Positions 11,784 through 23,452 are shown, counted from the stretch's first letter. The stretch: DNA of 64,000 nucleotides from Mangifera indica (GCF_011075055.1 NC_058152.1:9858001-9922000); one strand, 5' to 3'. Numbers and translations: made by a program. Notes: generated by a model not told the origin, from the letters alone.

Positions 11784-12808
11784 ACAATAAAATATATAAT
11801 CAACATAAATAATATTATCAAAAATACTATTTACAGATGTCTATTGCATAATTATACCTATTCTATAACTCAATTATACATTGTGACTACTTAAATGTAT
11901 CATGTTTTGGTATTATGCTAAAAAAAATAATAATTTAATTTAGAATGATATTTTTGGTATTTAAGGGGATATTTGGGGGATTTTCGTTTAAATACTTTAA
12001 TATAAAGGTATTTTTGCTTAAACCCCAGAATTTGGGGTAAATTTGTATATTATCCAAATAAAATATATAATCAACATAAATCATAAAACTAAAAATACTA
12101 TTTACAGATGTCTATTGCATAATTATACTTATTTCATAATTCAATTTGACAGAATAATATTATTAAACATAACCTATCTAATTTTTTATTATTTTACTTA
12201 TTACACACAACTATAATTTATTATATAAAATATCACATATAATTGCATTATTAATAAATTAATAACGATTGAAGTAATCGCATGTTATCATGTAATACTA
12301 TAATATTTACAACATAACCTATCTAATTTTTATTATTTTACTTATTACATACAACTATAATTTATTATATAAAATATCACATATAATTGCATTATTAATA
12401 AATTAATAACGATTAAAGTAATGACAAAAATAAATACCTCGAAATGACGAACTTTTCTCTTCTCGTCCAAAATCCTGAACACAAACTTAATTTCTCTCTT
12501 CAGAAATCTCTAGCAGATATGTTAAAAATGAAAGCAGATATATGGTTTATATAGAAATAGAGGAATGGGAGTTTTGATATTATTTTGGAGCATTTTTGTT
12601 TAAATGCCTTAAATTAGGGGTATTTTGGTTTGAACCCCAATATTAGGGGTAAATTTTTTATTACCCTTAAATAAAATAATAATTTAATTTAGAATTGTAG
12701 TTTTGGTATTTAAGGGGATATTTGGGGTATTTTCGTTTAAACACTTTAATATAAAGGTATTTTTGCTTAAACCCCAAAATTTGGGATAAATTTTTTAATG
12801 CCCAAATA
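11784..12808. repeat. Reiterated subterminal repeats of the MULE right end
   Basis: Two long direct repeats are interleaved. About 90 bases at 11784-11875 recur at 12056-12150 (shared TACTATTTACAGATGTCTAT). About 130 bases at 11930-12056 recur at 12666-12808 (shared GGTATTTAAGGGGATATTTG). A third, weaker version of the end-like sequence is at 12585-12665. The inner copies look like earlier or duplicated transposon ends, so the right end has grown by duplication or by nesting of a related element. Confidence 0.8.
12166..12422. repeat. Near-identical direct repeat, 145-bp period
   Basis: The sequence starting AACATAACCTATCTAA at 12166 recurs at 12311 and stays nearly identical for about 110 bases. 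Low divergence suggests a recent duplication within the MULE. Confidence 0.9.
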
Positions 12809-13235
12809 AAAGGGACAATTATTTTAATTTCCCTTTAAAAATAGCAGTTACACTTTTAAAGAACAGAACACAATAAATTAATTATATAAATGTAATATTA
12901 CAAACTATTAGGATTATAGTAATTTTCAAAACATATGAGATGAATATGATAATTTTTTAAACAAGATAAAGAAAATATTCATTTATCCTAAGTAAGTTTT
13001 TAAAAAATAACATTTACATCCCTATAACACGATTTATAGTTTGATCCAGTATATTATTTTATTATTTCAAACATCGAAAACAAAATGATAGTTAATTACA
13101 CCTTTATTATAATATTATAGTATTTGAATAAAATAACATAAATACTCTTTGATAGTTAAAACAACCTATTGGTTTTTTAATTTTAAAGTGTGATAATTTA
13201 TTATTTTATCAAACATCCAATGGAAAAAAGTCACT

Positions 13236-13655
13236 TGGCCATTATAATATTTCAAAGCTCAATAAATCAACACAAGTATATCTCAATAATCCTCTTTAAT
13301 TTATTCTCCACCTTATGAAATCATTGCAAGATGATTTCATTATCAATACTTGTGGATATATCTCTCTTAATATAAGTTTCTAAATAATTATTCAATCACT
13401 CATCCCACATTTAGTCGTGTAATAGACTTTTGATAATATTCATAATTAAAAAAGCTTTTTCGATTGTCTCTAAAAGAATTAGCTAGCAATTTCAGTGATA
13501 ACTTGATTAAAAAATATACCAAGAGAAAAATAATATGTTTTTTTTAGCAATCATCATCTCAACAAGGCCCCCAATTCCTATACTACATCAAAGTTTTTGT
13601 CCAAGCGTATATCTACAAAAAAAGTTCTCAAATTGGCTTTCAAGTTCAATTAACA
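13236..13655 (-). pseudogene. hAT-superfamily transposase C-terminal remnant
   Basis: Minus-strand translation around 13472-13330 gives ETIEKAFLIMNIIKS, then a break, then LETYIKRDISTSIDNEI. These match the conserved end of plant hAT transposases (TTF-type or zinc-finger MYM-like), where ATVERAFSAM, YIERDIF and SIDNE blocks form the dimerisation domain. The stretch at 13655-13480 fits the region just before it (ENFF, then a LVE block) with several stops. No ends or N-terminal part were found. It is an old, unconnected fragment. Confidence 0.65.
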
Positions 13656-14828
13656 AAAAAAATCATATAAATAAAATTTTGTAAGACATTTAATTGGGTT
13701 ATGTTTATGAAAAAACAAATTTTAACAAAGTCATATCTAATCTATTTGTCTCACTTACGTGTATGACTAGTAATTTCACTTATAAATAAGTTTATTAAAA
13801 TATATAACATTAAGACTCTACTTTTTATCAAGTTTTCTTTTTTCCTATAAAAAAAATTAATTGACACATCTCAACCAATTGTATTCACTTTAAATTTATG
13901 ATTACTCTAAGTTTAATAATTCTTGTTGAATAATATAAAATTTCTCACTAAACATATAATCCATTTACTTTTGATCATGTTAATAATAATTAAACCCTAA
14001 ATAAACAATGAGATATATAGGTAACAAAATCACAAACAATCTTTGGTGTTTAATAAATATGAAATTTAAAAGAGATAATCCAAGATTATTACCAAGGATT
14101 GGAAGTCCAGATTCCTTATAAATGATTACAATCTTGAAGGAGACAAGATAAGATAAGTGACATTATTTAGGCATAAAATAATTTAGAAGAGACATATGAA
14201 CGTGGGAGGGTATTGTAAATAGAAATAAATTTTTTAGAGTTTTAGTAAAAGAAAATTATCTTTAACAAAATAATTAAAATCTTTCCAACAAAAAAAATCT
14301 TTATAGGAAGTTCGGGGGCCAAAAGAATAAAATATGTCTTAGGAACCTTATATAACAAACTTCGAATTCAAGGCCTAATATAATAAGCACTATTCCAGGA
14401 TGCCCAATACAGTCAATGTTTTAATCATATATTCATTTAGTAATTCTAATACCATGTCTAAATTCCATGTATTCTAATATATATGACATCTTACAAATTA
14501 ATTAATTATTACTTTTGTACAACAAATTCACAATGAATATTATTATAAATGAACATCATAATAAATTAATATTGTTGGTACAATCATGTGATCAAATCAA
14601 TTATTTATATGTTGTTATATTGATCTTATTCGATAAGATTTCAGAGTTTTTGTTTGCAAGTGTTGAACAACAAGATTTGAAATGTATAGAATTCAATTTC
14701 TTTTATTTCATCGAATCAAACAGCCCCCTTCTATTTTATCTTTTTGTTCCTTTAAGAAGGATTTGCCATCATCCCCCACATTATGATTCTTTCTTTTATG
14801 GGTTAAATTGTGTCTTATGGGTGGGAAG
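13656..14828. other. AT-rich DNA, nothing recognised
   Basis: No coding series or defined element. An open frame at 14515-14865 has no family resemblance and its end overlaps a MITE end. Confidence 0.45.
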
Positions 14829-15440
14829 GGGGAAAAATTACTATTTCCCACTCAAGATTTCATGAAATTCATTTCTACCTTGTAAATTTTAAAAGTCACA
14901 TTACAACCTATCATTCACTTCTTAATAAATCTTGTTTGCTGTTTCTAGAAATGACTGCTTTGCAGTTTTATTAAAATTACAGAACTATTATTAATACTTA
15001 ATATAAATATTAAATTATTAATATATCCTTACTAGTTTAAGATTTATCATTTAGACCCTTTAAAATATTAAAACTTAAACCAATATTAAAGTGTTGTGTT
15101 TTAATCAATTCTTTTGAGGTGAAATGTCATTTTTAAACTATTGAGAGAAATATTAAAATTTTAAAAATTTCAAAAACACATCAAAACTTTATCAACTTTC
15201 CAAAACCCCAAAAATTTTCACTAATACTTCTAACATTTTCAAGAATTATGATTCACTCCTTAAAAATTCACCATTTTCAAAAGGAAAATTGAATAGAAAA
15301 TTCTATGTAAAATAGTATTTTTGCCCTTTCACTTAAATTCATTAATGAAAGTGACAATGGATAGAATTCTAACTTATTAAAACTTAAAGGGTAAGACTTT
15401 TCATTTCAACAAACCTTGAGCGGGAAATTGTTTTTTGGCC
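14829..15440. mobile_element. MITE family 1, copy A
   Basis: The left end (TACTATTTCCCACTCAAG, about 14839) and the complement of the right end, which reads GGCCAAAAAACAATTTCCCG from 15440, are inverted copies. The family consensus end is roughly GGCCAAAGGACTATTTCCCACCCAAG. No clear target duplication was found, so the left limit is approximate. Confidence 0.6.
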
Positions 15441-15986
15441 GTCTTTTTTTTTTTTTTTTTAAGGAAAAATATGCAGAATATACTCAGATATGTTTCTGTC
15501 ATCATTATCCTCAACTATAAACATCAAATTATTTTTTTCAGCACAACCAAATTAATTTTATCATTTAAGAAAGTCACTAGCTTAACTATAAGCATCATTA
15601 TCCTCTGCGAGCATTCTAATTCATTCGTACTAGTTTAAATTAGCTGAAATATTGTCTTTTCAATATGTTACAGTCATCAGAAATGGATGTTCAAACTTAC
15701 AAAAATCAAAATGTTTGGACGTTTTTTTTTTAAGATAAATAAAATTATGTGGAGAAATTTATTTATATAAATTAAGGGAATAATTTGTGATTTGATAATT
15801 AGATTGTTTATTTTTTTAATCATTTTAAAATTATTTAATCAGATATTATTTTATTATATTATATGAATAAGATTGTATAATTTGTTTATATATATAATAT
15901 TATTCTATAATGATTAAGAGTTTATTTATTGATGCATCCACATGTTGTCATTCGAAGTTGGCAAGTAATTGAAATAATATCAAGAA

Positions 15987-16978
15987 ATGAGACCCACATG
16001 GGGGCCAAACCCTAGGGAAATCCAGCCGAAAGCAGAGGTTAGTTGCGTTACAAACGATAAAAAGCAAAAGCAATCCTTCAAGGTTAGCCTATCTCTCTCA
16101 CCTTCAGTATTGCAATAAGTGCTAAAAAGAAAATTTTAAGCAACACTAAACCCCACTTGTTGCCTCAACTTTTCATCCATAAGATACTTATAAAACTGTT
16201 TATTTCTTGTACTAAGAAAAAGTATTCTTTAAACCAGTTTAAATGTTACATTATATATAATAAATTGAGACTAATCATGAGACTGAAAAATATATAATTA
16301 TCAATAAAATTATGTATATCTAGTCGTAAATATCTAATTAGATATTCAGATAATTTATCATCATATAATTAAATTGATTTTAAATTAAAAATTAAATAAC
16401 ACTGAATCATATTATCTAAGTACCCAATTCAGCATTTAAAATTAAATGCACATTACATTGCTCTATAATTATTAGCATGAACACATTTTTATTTCATGAT
16501 ATATATTCATTTTTATTATAAATAATAATGTTTAAACATCTAGAGCATTAGACAATTTTACATTTACTAAACCAAGGTCATTGGTTTAGGGTTTAGACAT
16601 TACAGTTTATGAACTCCATGGCAGGGACATTGAAAATTTTAAGTCAACCAAATTGAAATGATATGTTGTAAATTATTCAATGGGGTTTAAGTATAATCCT
16701 AACAAAATTAATATCAAGAAACTATGACTAGAAAATTATGGATATATATTTAAAATGTTTTAAAGAATTTTATGTATGGCTTATCTATAATGTGTAGCTT
16801 TAATTTACAGCCAGAAGGAGAAGATAATGGTCGCTTAATTGATAAGATTAAGATAGATTGCAATCAGCTTCTCGCATGGCAGAAAAGATTCAGCTTGGAA
16901 AGATATGCACGAAACATGAGATTGGATCTGGAAGAACCTTTCCAAGAATCAAAAATTAATGTAATCCAGGTGGTGTGA
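15987..16978 (+). CDS. Candidate small two-exon gene of unknown function
   Basis: Exon 1 would be 15987-16037, starting ATG and ending at a GAG|GTTAGT donor; exon 2 would be 16811-16978 after a TTTACAG acceptor. The phases agree, giving 72 residues: a short start (MRPTWGPNPREIQ), then a charged, helix-like stretch containing CNQLLAWQKRF and ARNMRLDLEEP, ending in TGA. The second exon has protein-like composition unlike its AT-rich surroundings. I do not recognise the family. It may be a fragment of a larger gene. The presumed intron contains a MITE (16302-16463). Confidence 0.35.
16302..16463. mobile_element. MITE family 2, copy with perfect 9-bp target duplication
   Basis: The 162-bp element starts CAATAAAATTATGTATAT and its complementary right end starts GAGCAATGTAATGTGCAT. 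It is flanked on both sides by TATAATTAT (16293-16301 and 16464-16472). A 9-bp duplication points to MULE-type mobilisation. The inside contains the family's TTTTAAATTAAAAATTAAA core. Confidence 0.85.
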
Positions 16979-17645
16979 AAGATCAAAAAGAGTAGCGGCT
17001 GACCGACACTATATGAGTAACATATTCATGTAAAGTACAAGATCTTGATAAGAAAGTGAACCCTGATGCTAAAAAAAATGTCAGAAACAAATAAAAATTG
17101 ACAGATTGATAAAAGTTTATAGATGTTCACAGGAAGGATTGTGGCTTCCAGATGAGAAACCAGGTGTTTAGTTCATAATTATATTAGCAAATTGCTAAAA
17201 GAACTCATTCTGCTCCCGTGCTATCCTTTTAATCAACAAGGCAAGTGATTTGGGATTGTCCTTAACTGCATTTAATTAATTTAAATCCAATTTTATGGAT
17301 TAGCTAGTTAGGTATGATTTTTTTTTAATAGAACTACCAAAAGTGGGGCCTATCATAATACGAATAATGCTTTATACACTAATCATTGATATAAATACTA
17401 CCATGTCGTTACATAATTGAATAATTTTACATTTATTTATATAATGATATATCAGTATTGTATACTTGTTTGTACTCATTATTAATTCATGTTGTATTAC
17501 TCTTATAATATTTTTATGGAAACACAATCTTCTAAAAAAAACAATAACACTATATGCACTTATAATGAATATTAGATTTGATTGATTTTAAATTAAATAT
17601 AGAAGAACATCAATACTTAAATTGGTACATAGCATTTCTCGATAT
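16979..17645. other. AT-rich DNA, no gene recognised
   Basis: Sequence around 17360-17480 resembles a degenerate family-2 MITE (ATAATGATATATCA, TTGTATACTTG), but its ends are not clear. Confidence 0.4.
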
Positions 17646-17654
17646 TAAAAAATA

Positions 17655-18381
17655 GGCCAAAGGACTTATTCCCATCCAAGGTTCGTTGTATTTCCAAACT
17701 GATATCTGCTAAATATTGAAAACTCAAACTCTCAATTGTGGGTTATTAAAATTAACAAAATCAGTTAGTTCTAAGAGTAAATCGTCATTTAAAAAGTAAT
17801 ATATTAAAAATAATAAAATGTTATTTATTTCCCCCTAGGTTTAGAAAACTAATAATTTTTTCCTAAGATTAAATTTTGAAATGTTACAATTTCCCCCAAG
17901 GTTTCTTTCTTTCATCCTCCCTTTTTTTGGTGCCATCTTCAACTAAGCCCTCTCTCCTCCCCTTTTTCGGCGTTGTCTCCAGACAAAGACAACGTCTTCG
18001 TCCAATGGCGAAGACGATCTGAAAGAAGACAATATTTGTCCACAGAGAGCGTCAAGAAAGGGGAAGAAGAAGGGAGGGAGAGAAAAGTCAGTTGAAAATG
18101 GGACCGAAAAGGAAGGGAGAAAAGAAAGAAATCTTTGGAGGGGAAATATAATATTTCAAAGTTTCATCTTAGAGAAAAATTGTTAGTTTTTAAATCTAAT
18201 GAAAAATGGATAATATTTTATTATTTTTAATATATTACTAGGCAAATTACAATTTTACTATTTAAATAAAACGATTTTATTAATTTTAACAGTTTACGTA
18301 TGAGAGTTTAGATTTTTAATACTCAATGAATATTAACTAGAGGTACAACAAACCTCGGATGGGAATATGTCTTTTTAGGCC
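17655..18381. mobile_element. MITE family 1, copy B (foldback type)
   Basis: The left end GGCCAAAGGACTTATTCCCA is mirrored by the right end: the complement from 18381 reads GGCCTAAAAAGACATATTCC. Flanks TAAAAAATA (17646-17654) and TAACAAATA (18382-18390) match at 8 of 9 bases. Arms of about 250 bases pair along most of the element around a GC-richer centre (17930-18100) with GAAGACGATCT-like sequence. MULE-type by duplication size. Confidence 0.85.
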
Positions 18382-18390
18382 TAACAAATA

Positions 18391-19034
18391 TAAAGCCCAA
18401 TTATGCTAGAATAATTCTTGACTGTTTAGTCCGTGATAACTATTTTTCATGCTACCTCAATTATTGAAGAGCCTTATAGATGAATAATTCTCCCACTTTA
18501 ATCTCTTTGCAACGTGGTATTATATTATAAGTTCGAAAATTCACAAATAATAGTCACCACTTCATGTTAGGGAAAGAATATATGTTTTTTTCAACTCTTT
18601 TACTTAAAAAACTCCAAACAAACATGAAATCTTTCTTTGACTATTTAGCACATTAATCCAAAAATAGTAACCATTACACGCAAAGAAAGAGAATTAAAGA
18701 AGAGATTAGTGACTTTAATGACTTATTAATTATACATTATATATATATGGTCCCCTAAAGCATTTTGAATATGTAGATACAAGAAATCAAATGAAAGGTA
18801 ACTCAGTCTTCTTTGCAATTGCAGTTAAACAATAAGTGGGATGGTCCCATTTTGATTATAACGTCCATTAAACTGCATAAAGCTCAGTGGAGGATCCTTG
18901 CCCTTTCATCCTCCCATAATTACTTACACACACAGAGATACATATTAAAGCAATAAAATTATATGTATCTACTTGTATTTTATGTGTGTCATCAAGTGAT
19001 TGAATGATTTAAATTAATGATAAAATAAGGCTAA

Positions 19035-19071
<37 letters not shown>

Positions 19072-19700
19072 TTATTTATTTATTTATTTATTTTCACATA
19101 TACAAATACAAATACGTATAACATTGTTTATGTTAGATATATATATCATAATAATAGTAGTGCTTTTCATGTGCCAATGCCTGTCTCTGTTGGTTTTTTC
19201 TTTTTTCAAAATTTAGGTTAATTAAGAACTCTATAGCAATTGGGGTTCAGGTTTGTAAAACAAGTTCAGATGGACAGGATTTCTGGACAAAGTAGGGCTC
19301 GAAAAGGTTATAGACATGGCAAGGTTTTAGTTTTGAACTCAGGTTTGTTATACAGCTCAATATGATTGTAGAATCCAGCGGAGTTTCAATTTTGAACTTG
19401 AATTTTTCAGATAAAATAAGGCTCTAAAAGATGGTAAAGTTTAATAAAGTTTCAATTTTAAACGCAGATTTGTGCAATAAATTCGGTTCAAAATTATGAC
19501 AGAGTAGGGTTCTAAAAGATTATAAGTTTTACAAGTCTTAAGTATGAAACGCAGTTATCTTAATTCACTTTTCTCCCTAAAAGGTAACAACAAAACCTTG
19601 ATGATCAATTTTTTAAGCTTAAAAACCCTAGAATATTCTCACAGAAATTAAAAATTCAATAATTACAGTCCTTCATGTTATAATATCCCGTACTTCACTT
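18391..19700. other. Intergenic DNA upstream of the ATL gene, with microsatellite
   Basis: No coding series was seen. A compound (AT)n-(ATTT)n microsatellite lies at 19037-19094, flanked by family-2 MITE-like sequence (ATCAAGTGATTGAATGATTT at about 18992). The last few hundred bases probably hold the ATL promoter. Confidence 0.5.
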
Positions 19701-19707
19701 CCCCCTC

Positions 19708-19716
19708 TATATATAA
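19708..19716 (+). promoter_or_regulatory. TATA box of the ATL RING-H2 gene
   Basis: TATATATAA in a CT-rich setting, 68 bases before the start codon, allowing a short 5' leader of about 40 bases. Confidence 0.6.
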
Positions 19717-19783
19717 TCCCATTCCACAATTTCCCCCAAGAAATTCCTACAACATTCTAATTCAGCTCTCTCTCTGCTCAACT

Positions 19784-20464
19784 ATGTTTACTTCCACATC
19801 TTCCAGAACGTCCAGTGAGCTTTTCCAGGGTTTTCTTGGAGACTTTTACTCCAGAAGATTGCTCCTCCACACCCAACTTTACCAATCCACCAATCCGGCT
19901 GCTCCTCCGCCAGTTGTCGGAACTCCTCATGATCCCTCCCAACCCTATGCCGGCGACAACAGCTTCGACACCAATGTCATCATGGTCCTTTCAGTCCTTC
20001 TCTGCGCCTTGATTTGCTCCCTTGGATTCAACTCCATCATCAGATGCGCCCTCCGGTGCTCCACTCTAGTCGCCTCGAGATCCGGTGCCAACGCTTCGGC
20101 GAGATTAGCCAACACAGGAGTGAAGCAGAAGGCCCTCAAGACCTTCACAATCGTCAACTTTTCCCCGGATTTGAAGCTTCCAGGATTGGACACCGAGTGT
20201 GTAATTTGCCTGTCCGAATTCGCCTCCGGTGACCGCATCCGCCTCCTCCCGAAATGCAACCATGGATTCCATGTACGTTGCATTGACAAGTGGCTCAGCT
20301 CTCACTCTTCCTGCCCCACTTGCCGCCACTGCCTACTCGAAACTTGCCAGAAAATTGTTGCGAGTTCATCAGAACCTGAGGCGCAGCCTGTACAGGAAAC
20401 AATTGTGAGCATAGCGCCACTAGAACCTGAAGGTTTGATACGAAATTATAGAGAGATTAGCTAG
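19784..20464 (+). CDS. ATL-family RING-H2 E3 ubiquitin ligase (ATL78/ATL72-like)
   Basis: Intronless 226-residue protein, as usual for ATLs. Residues 18-30 hold the YSRRLLLHT motif seen in the ATL72/ATL78 group. About residues 64-86 form one membrane segment (VIMVLSVLLCALICSLG). A basic stretch follows, then the GLD motif at about 133. The RING-H2 finger (about 137-180) shows the full Cys/His set: ECVICLSEF, LPKCNHGFHVRCIDKW with two central His residues, and CPTCR. The finger should bind E2 enzymes and direct ubiquitin to substrates at a membrane. ATL proteins act in defence, stress and growth signalling; the target here is unknown. No break is seen. The start is supported by family-like N-terminal sequence and the nearby TATA box. 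Confidence 0.93.
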   Translation: MFTSTSSRTSSELFQGFLGDFYSRRLLLHTQLYQSTNPAAPPPVVGTPHDPSQPYAGDNSFDTNVIMVLSVLLCALICSLGFNSIIRCALRCSTLVASRSGANASARLANTGVKQKALKTFTIVNFSPDLKLPGLDTECVICLSEFASGDRIRLLPKCNHGFHVRCIDKWLSSHSSCPTCRHCLLETCQKIVASSSEPEAQPVQETIVSIAPLEPEGLIRNYREIS

Positions 20465-22511
20465 AAGTATTTTGGTTAATTTATTATGTCAATCACAAAA
20501 ATTCGCAAGAATTTGTAGTTTTAGCTGCAAATTGTATAGTTTGATTTGTAAATTTGTCTCAATTTTACATCCAAACCCTTCTTGTAATTGTGAAAATTAA
20601 GTTAGATAAACAGTCCTCTTCTCAACACTTCAAATTTTTTCTTTTAATTTTTGCTTCTCTTGATGAGTCAGGATTCTGCAAAAAAAAAGGCAGAATCTAT
20701 GAATGGGAAAGTATGTATTGAGTGGACAAAAGGAGGAGACAACCATAAAGAAACTAAGAAGATAAATTAAATTAATTTTAAAAAAATTTATTCGAGGGAG
20801 GGACCAATGATTGGTATAATATCGGCTCATATTGGAGCAACCAATTCATGCATTATAAGCAGTCGCATTATGTACCACATAAATGTTAGTGATGGATCAT
20901 TTATCGTCCCACTATTGTATAATTTTAAGTTAAATAATTTCTTAGCATAGTTTAAAAGTAGAAATTCTTAAGTTCATGTCCCCAGGTGTAAACATGTGCA
21001 TGGTTATTTGCCTTACTCTTTAGCCATCTCTCGCTCGGTCTCTACGCTGATCAACCCATCTCTCTGATTCACAAGTAAAACAAGAAAGAAATAAATGTTT
21101 CTTTCTAATCAAAAGAAGAAATTAAATAGAAATGGAAGCTGAGGGTGCATCCACTAAGTGTGTTTGATATCTGAGGAAATCGGTAAGAGATGATTAGGGG
21201 TTTTTTCAGTGTCATATTACAGATTTGAAGCTTCTCATAGAGGGAGCTGACTAATTAACCACACCACCCTGGCGGCTGTTATTTGATTTGCCATCTCTTT
21301 TAGTTGCCCCATCGATGGGGACCAATTACTGTAAATTTTCAACATTAGCTGCCACTGGAAAGTTTATTTTCACATTGATGCTCTCAATCATTAAAGCCTT
21401 TTGTTGCGCCATATGTTTTACAAGGATTAATTTATAAGTAATGTTATATACATATATCATTTGAGTATCCAAATGATATATCATCATATGATTTTAAGTG
21501 TTATTTTATCTTCAATTATAAATCACGCAATCACATAATAACATATTATTTAAACATCTAATTAAATACTTAAAGCTAAACATGTGTAATTTAATTGTTA
21601 AATTTATTCTTTAATGATGAATTTACAATATAAAAGTTCACACTTAAACATTACTGGTTTTTATGAACTTTAAGAAAGTGATAGGCCGATAATATAATAA
21701 ATTCATATATGAATTCATTGTTACATAACAAAATTCGAACATGTTCCAAGTCCATGATAATTGAAGTAATTGTACAACTTAATAATGAAGTCAATAATTT
21801 CAACGACATAGAAAGAGATATGTTATAGACACATAGTTCTCAGTATTTAATTAAATATTAAGATAAAATATTATTACGTAATTAAATAATTAATAATAAT
21901 ATTTTATTTAAATATTTAATTGAATACTTAAAATTAGATTTATATAGTTTTATTGATAATAGAAGGGAAGAAATCCCATAAATTTAATAGCATTGTAAGC
22001 TTAAAATGTAAAATTTTACTGGGTCATTTGGCATGAAATTGTGTAATAAACAAAAATTAATGCAGTTGAATTGAGAAATAGATGGCATATTATCCCATGC
22101 TGTAACATTTTAGTTGGTTAATAAAAAATCAGTGATTAGACAAATCATATTGCTTACACACTTTTCCACGTTCTTTTTTATTTTTTCGAAATGATATTAT
22201 GGGCCATACAATTTGACGTTGTTGCTCTTTGATTAAATATGTGTTCAATAAGGGTTTCTTGATTCAATGTAATTCAATGGATGAGCCTAAAGTTAGCCAT
22301 AAAAAGAAAAGAAAAAAAATTGAACCATGAAAAAGAGGATCAACTAAATAGATTTGTGATTGATTCTTTCTAAATTAAAGGTAGCTATCTTCTTTTAAGA
22401 ATGCGATCACTACAGTAATAATTCATAATACAACTGACCTAGCACACACCATAATTGAAGGAGACAATTATATGTAAATTATTAAAAATTTAAGAGTTTC
22501 TAGTTGATAGA
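20465..22511. other. Intergenic DNA with a family-2 MITE-like repeat
   Basis: No gene recognised. A family-2 MITE-like element lies at about 21436-21597 (AAGTAATGTTATATAC ... TTTAATTG) without a convincing target duplication. The rest is AT-rich. Confidence 0.45.
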
Positions 22512-22520
22512 TTTATATTC

Positions 22521-23326
22521 TGTAAAAAGTTTTAGCTCATTTTCAAAAATATATTTACGTAATTTTAAAAACTTAAATACTTATTTATAAGTTAATTTAT
22601 GTTAGAATTTTTAGTCATAGGTAAAGGTAAAATTATCATTTTATCACTAAACCTTAAAACTCTAAACGTTAATATCATTATCTTTTCCTCATGTTTAAAA
22701 ACTAACAATTTCACCCTATCTAAAGTTTGAAAAAATTCATATTTCACCTCTAAGGTTTGTTTCCCTTCTCTAGTCACAACCATGATGGCGATAGTCGGTG
22801 CTTTCTACACTTCTTTCAAATTGACGATAAAGGACGACCTCCCACCACCATGAAGGATGAAGAAGTGTCATCCAAATCTAGACGACATGACGAAGGATGA
22901 TGAAGTGTAATCATTCATCGTCTGGACAATGTGACAAAAAACAACCTTTGAATGATATGACGAACGACAACAAAATGTCGTCTTTCATCACGTTTTCCAA
23001 ATCTGAACGACGAAGGGTCATTCTTCATCTGAAAAGATCAACAACCAGATTCCCTAAGCCATTAGAGATGAAACCTAGAAATTGGAGGAAAAGTGAATTT
23101 TTTAAAACTTAATCATGGGGATAAATTGTTAGTTTTTAAAACTAATGGGGGAAATAAAACAAATCTTTAAGATTTTAAGGTTTAGCGATAAAATAATGAT
23201 TTTACCATTCTCTAATAAAAAATTTTAACGAAAATTAATTCATGGGTGGGTGTTTAGGCTTTTAAAATGTTGTGAGTGCTTTTTTGAGATTAAACTAAAA
23301 CTTGGGTGGGAAAGAAGGTTTTGGAC
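22521..23326. mobile_element. MITE family 1, copy C
   Basis: Flanked by TTTATATTC (22512-22520) and TTTATATTT (23327-23335), an 8 of 9 match differing by C/T. The left end TGTAAAAAGTTTTAGC pairs with the complement of the right end, GTCCAAAACCTTC. The centre (about 22790-23060) is richer in G and C and repeats motifs like GACGACATGACGAAGGATG. Its open frame (22897-23112) has no recognisable domain and belongs to the element. Confidence 0.75.
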
Positions 23327-23452
23327 TTTATATTTTTATATGGTTAAGACAACACATAAGTGTGCCATTTCCAGCATTCATTGATTGAGGTGGAATTTGA
23401 TTCAAGTGAAGTTGAGTTTATGGTTGTCTCATGGTTGGGTTAAATTCATAAT

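Larger units (their letters stand above)
3645..12833. mobile_element. Complete Mutator-like element carrying Ulp1 protease and transposase genes
   Basis: Seen: the 9-bp sequence TTTAAAAAT occurs at 3636-3644 and again at 12834-12842, directly flanking sequences that are inverted copies of each other. The left end starts GAGAAATTAAACTAATT and the complement of the right end starts GGGAAATTAAAATAATT; similarity continues weakly inward through poly-C/poly-G blocks. A 9-bp target duplication is the hallmark of Mutator elements. Inside are a Ulp1-like protease pseudogene (+) and a MURA-like transposase pseudogene (-). This is the layout known for Kaonashi/KI-MULE elements of Arabidopsis and the similar CUMULE of melon. 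Both genes carry stops and frameshifts, so this copy is no longer autonomous. The perfect target duplication shows that both ends are original. Confidence 0.9.

Noticed and set aside
14515..14865. 116-residue open frame
   Set aside because: No family resemblance, hydrophobic AT-driven composition, and its end overlaps a MITE end.
19815..20329. Other frames inside the ATL gene on both strands
   Set aside because: Shadows of the intact RING-H2 frame, which has all domain motifs.
22897..23112. 71-residue frame inside MITE copy C
   Set aside because: Lies wholly in the transposon centre, without domain or splice context.
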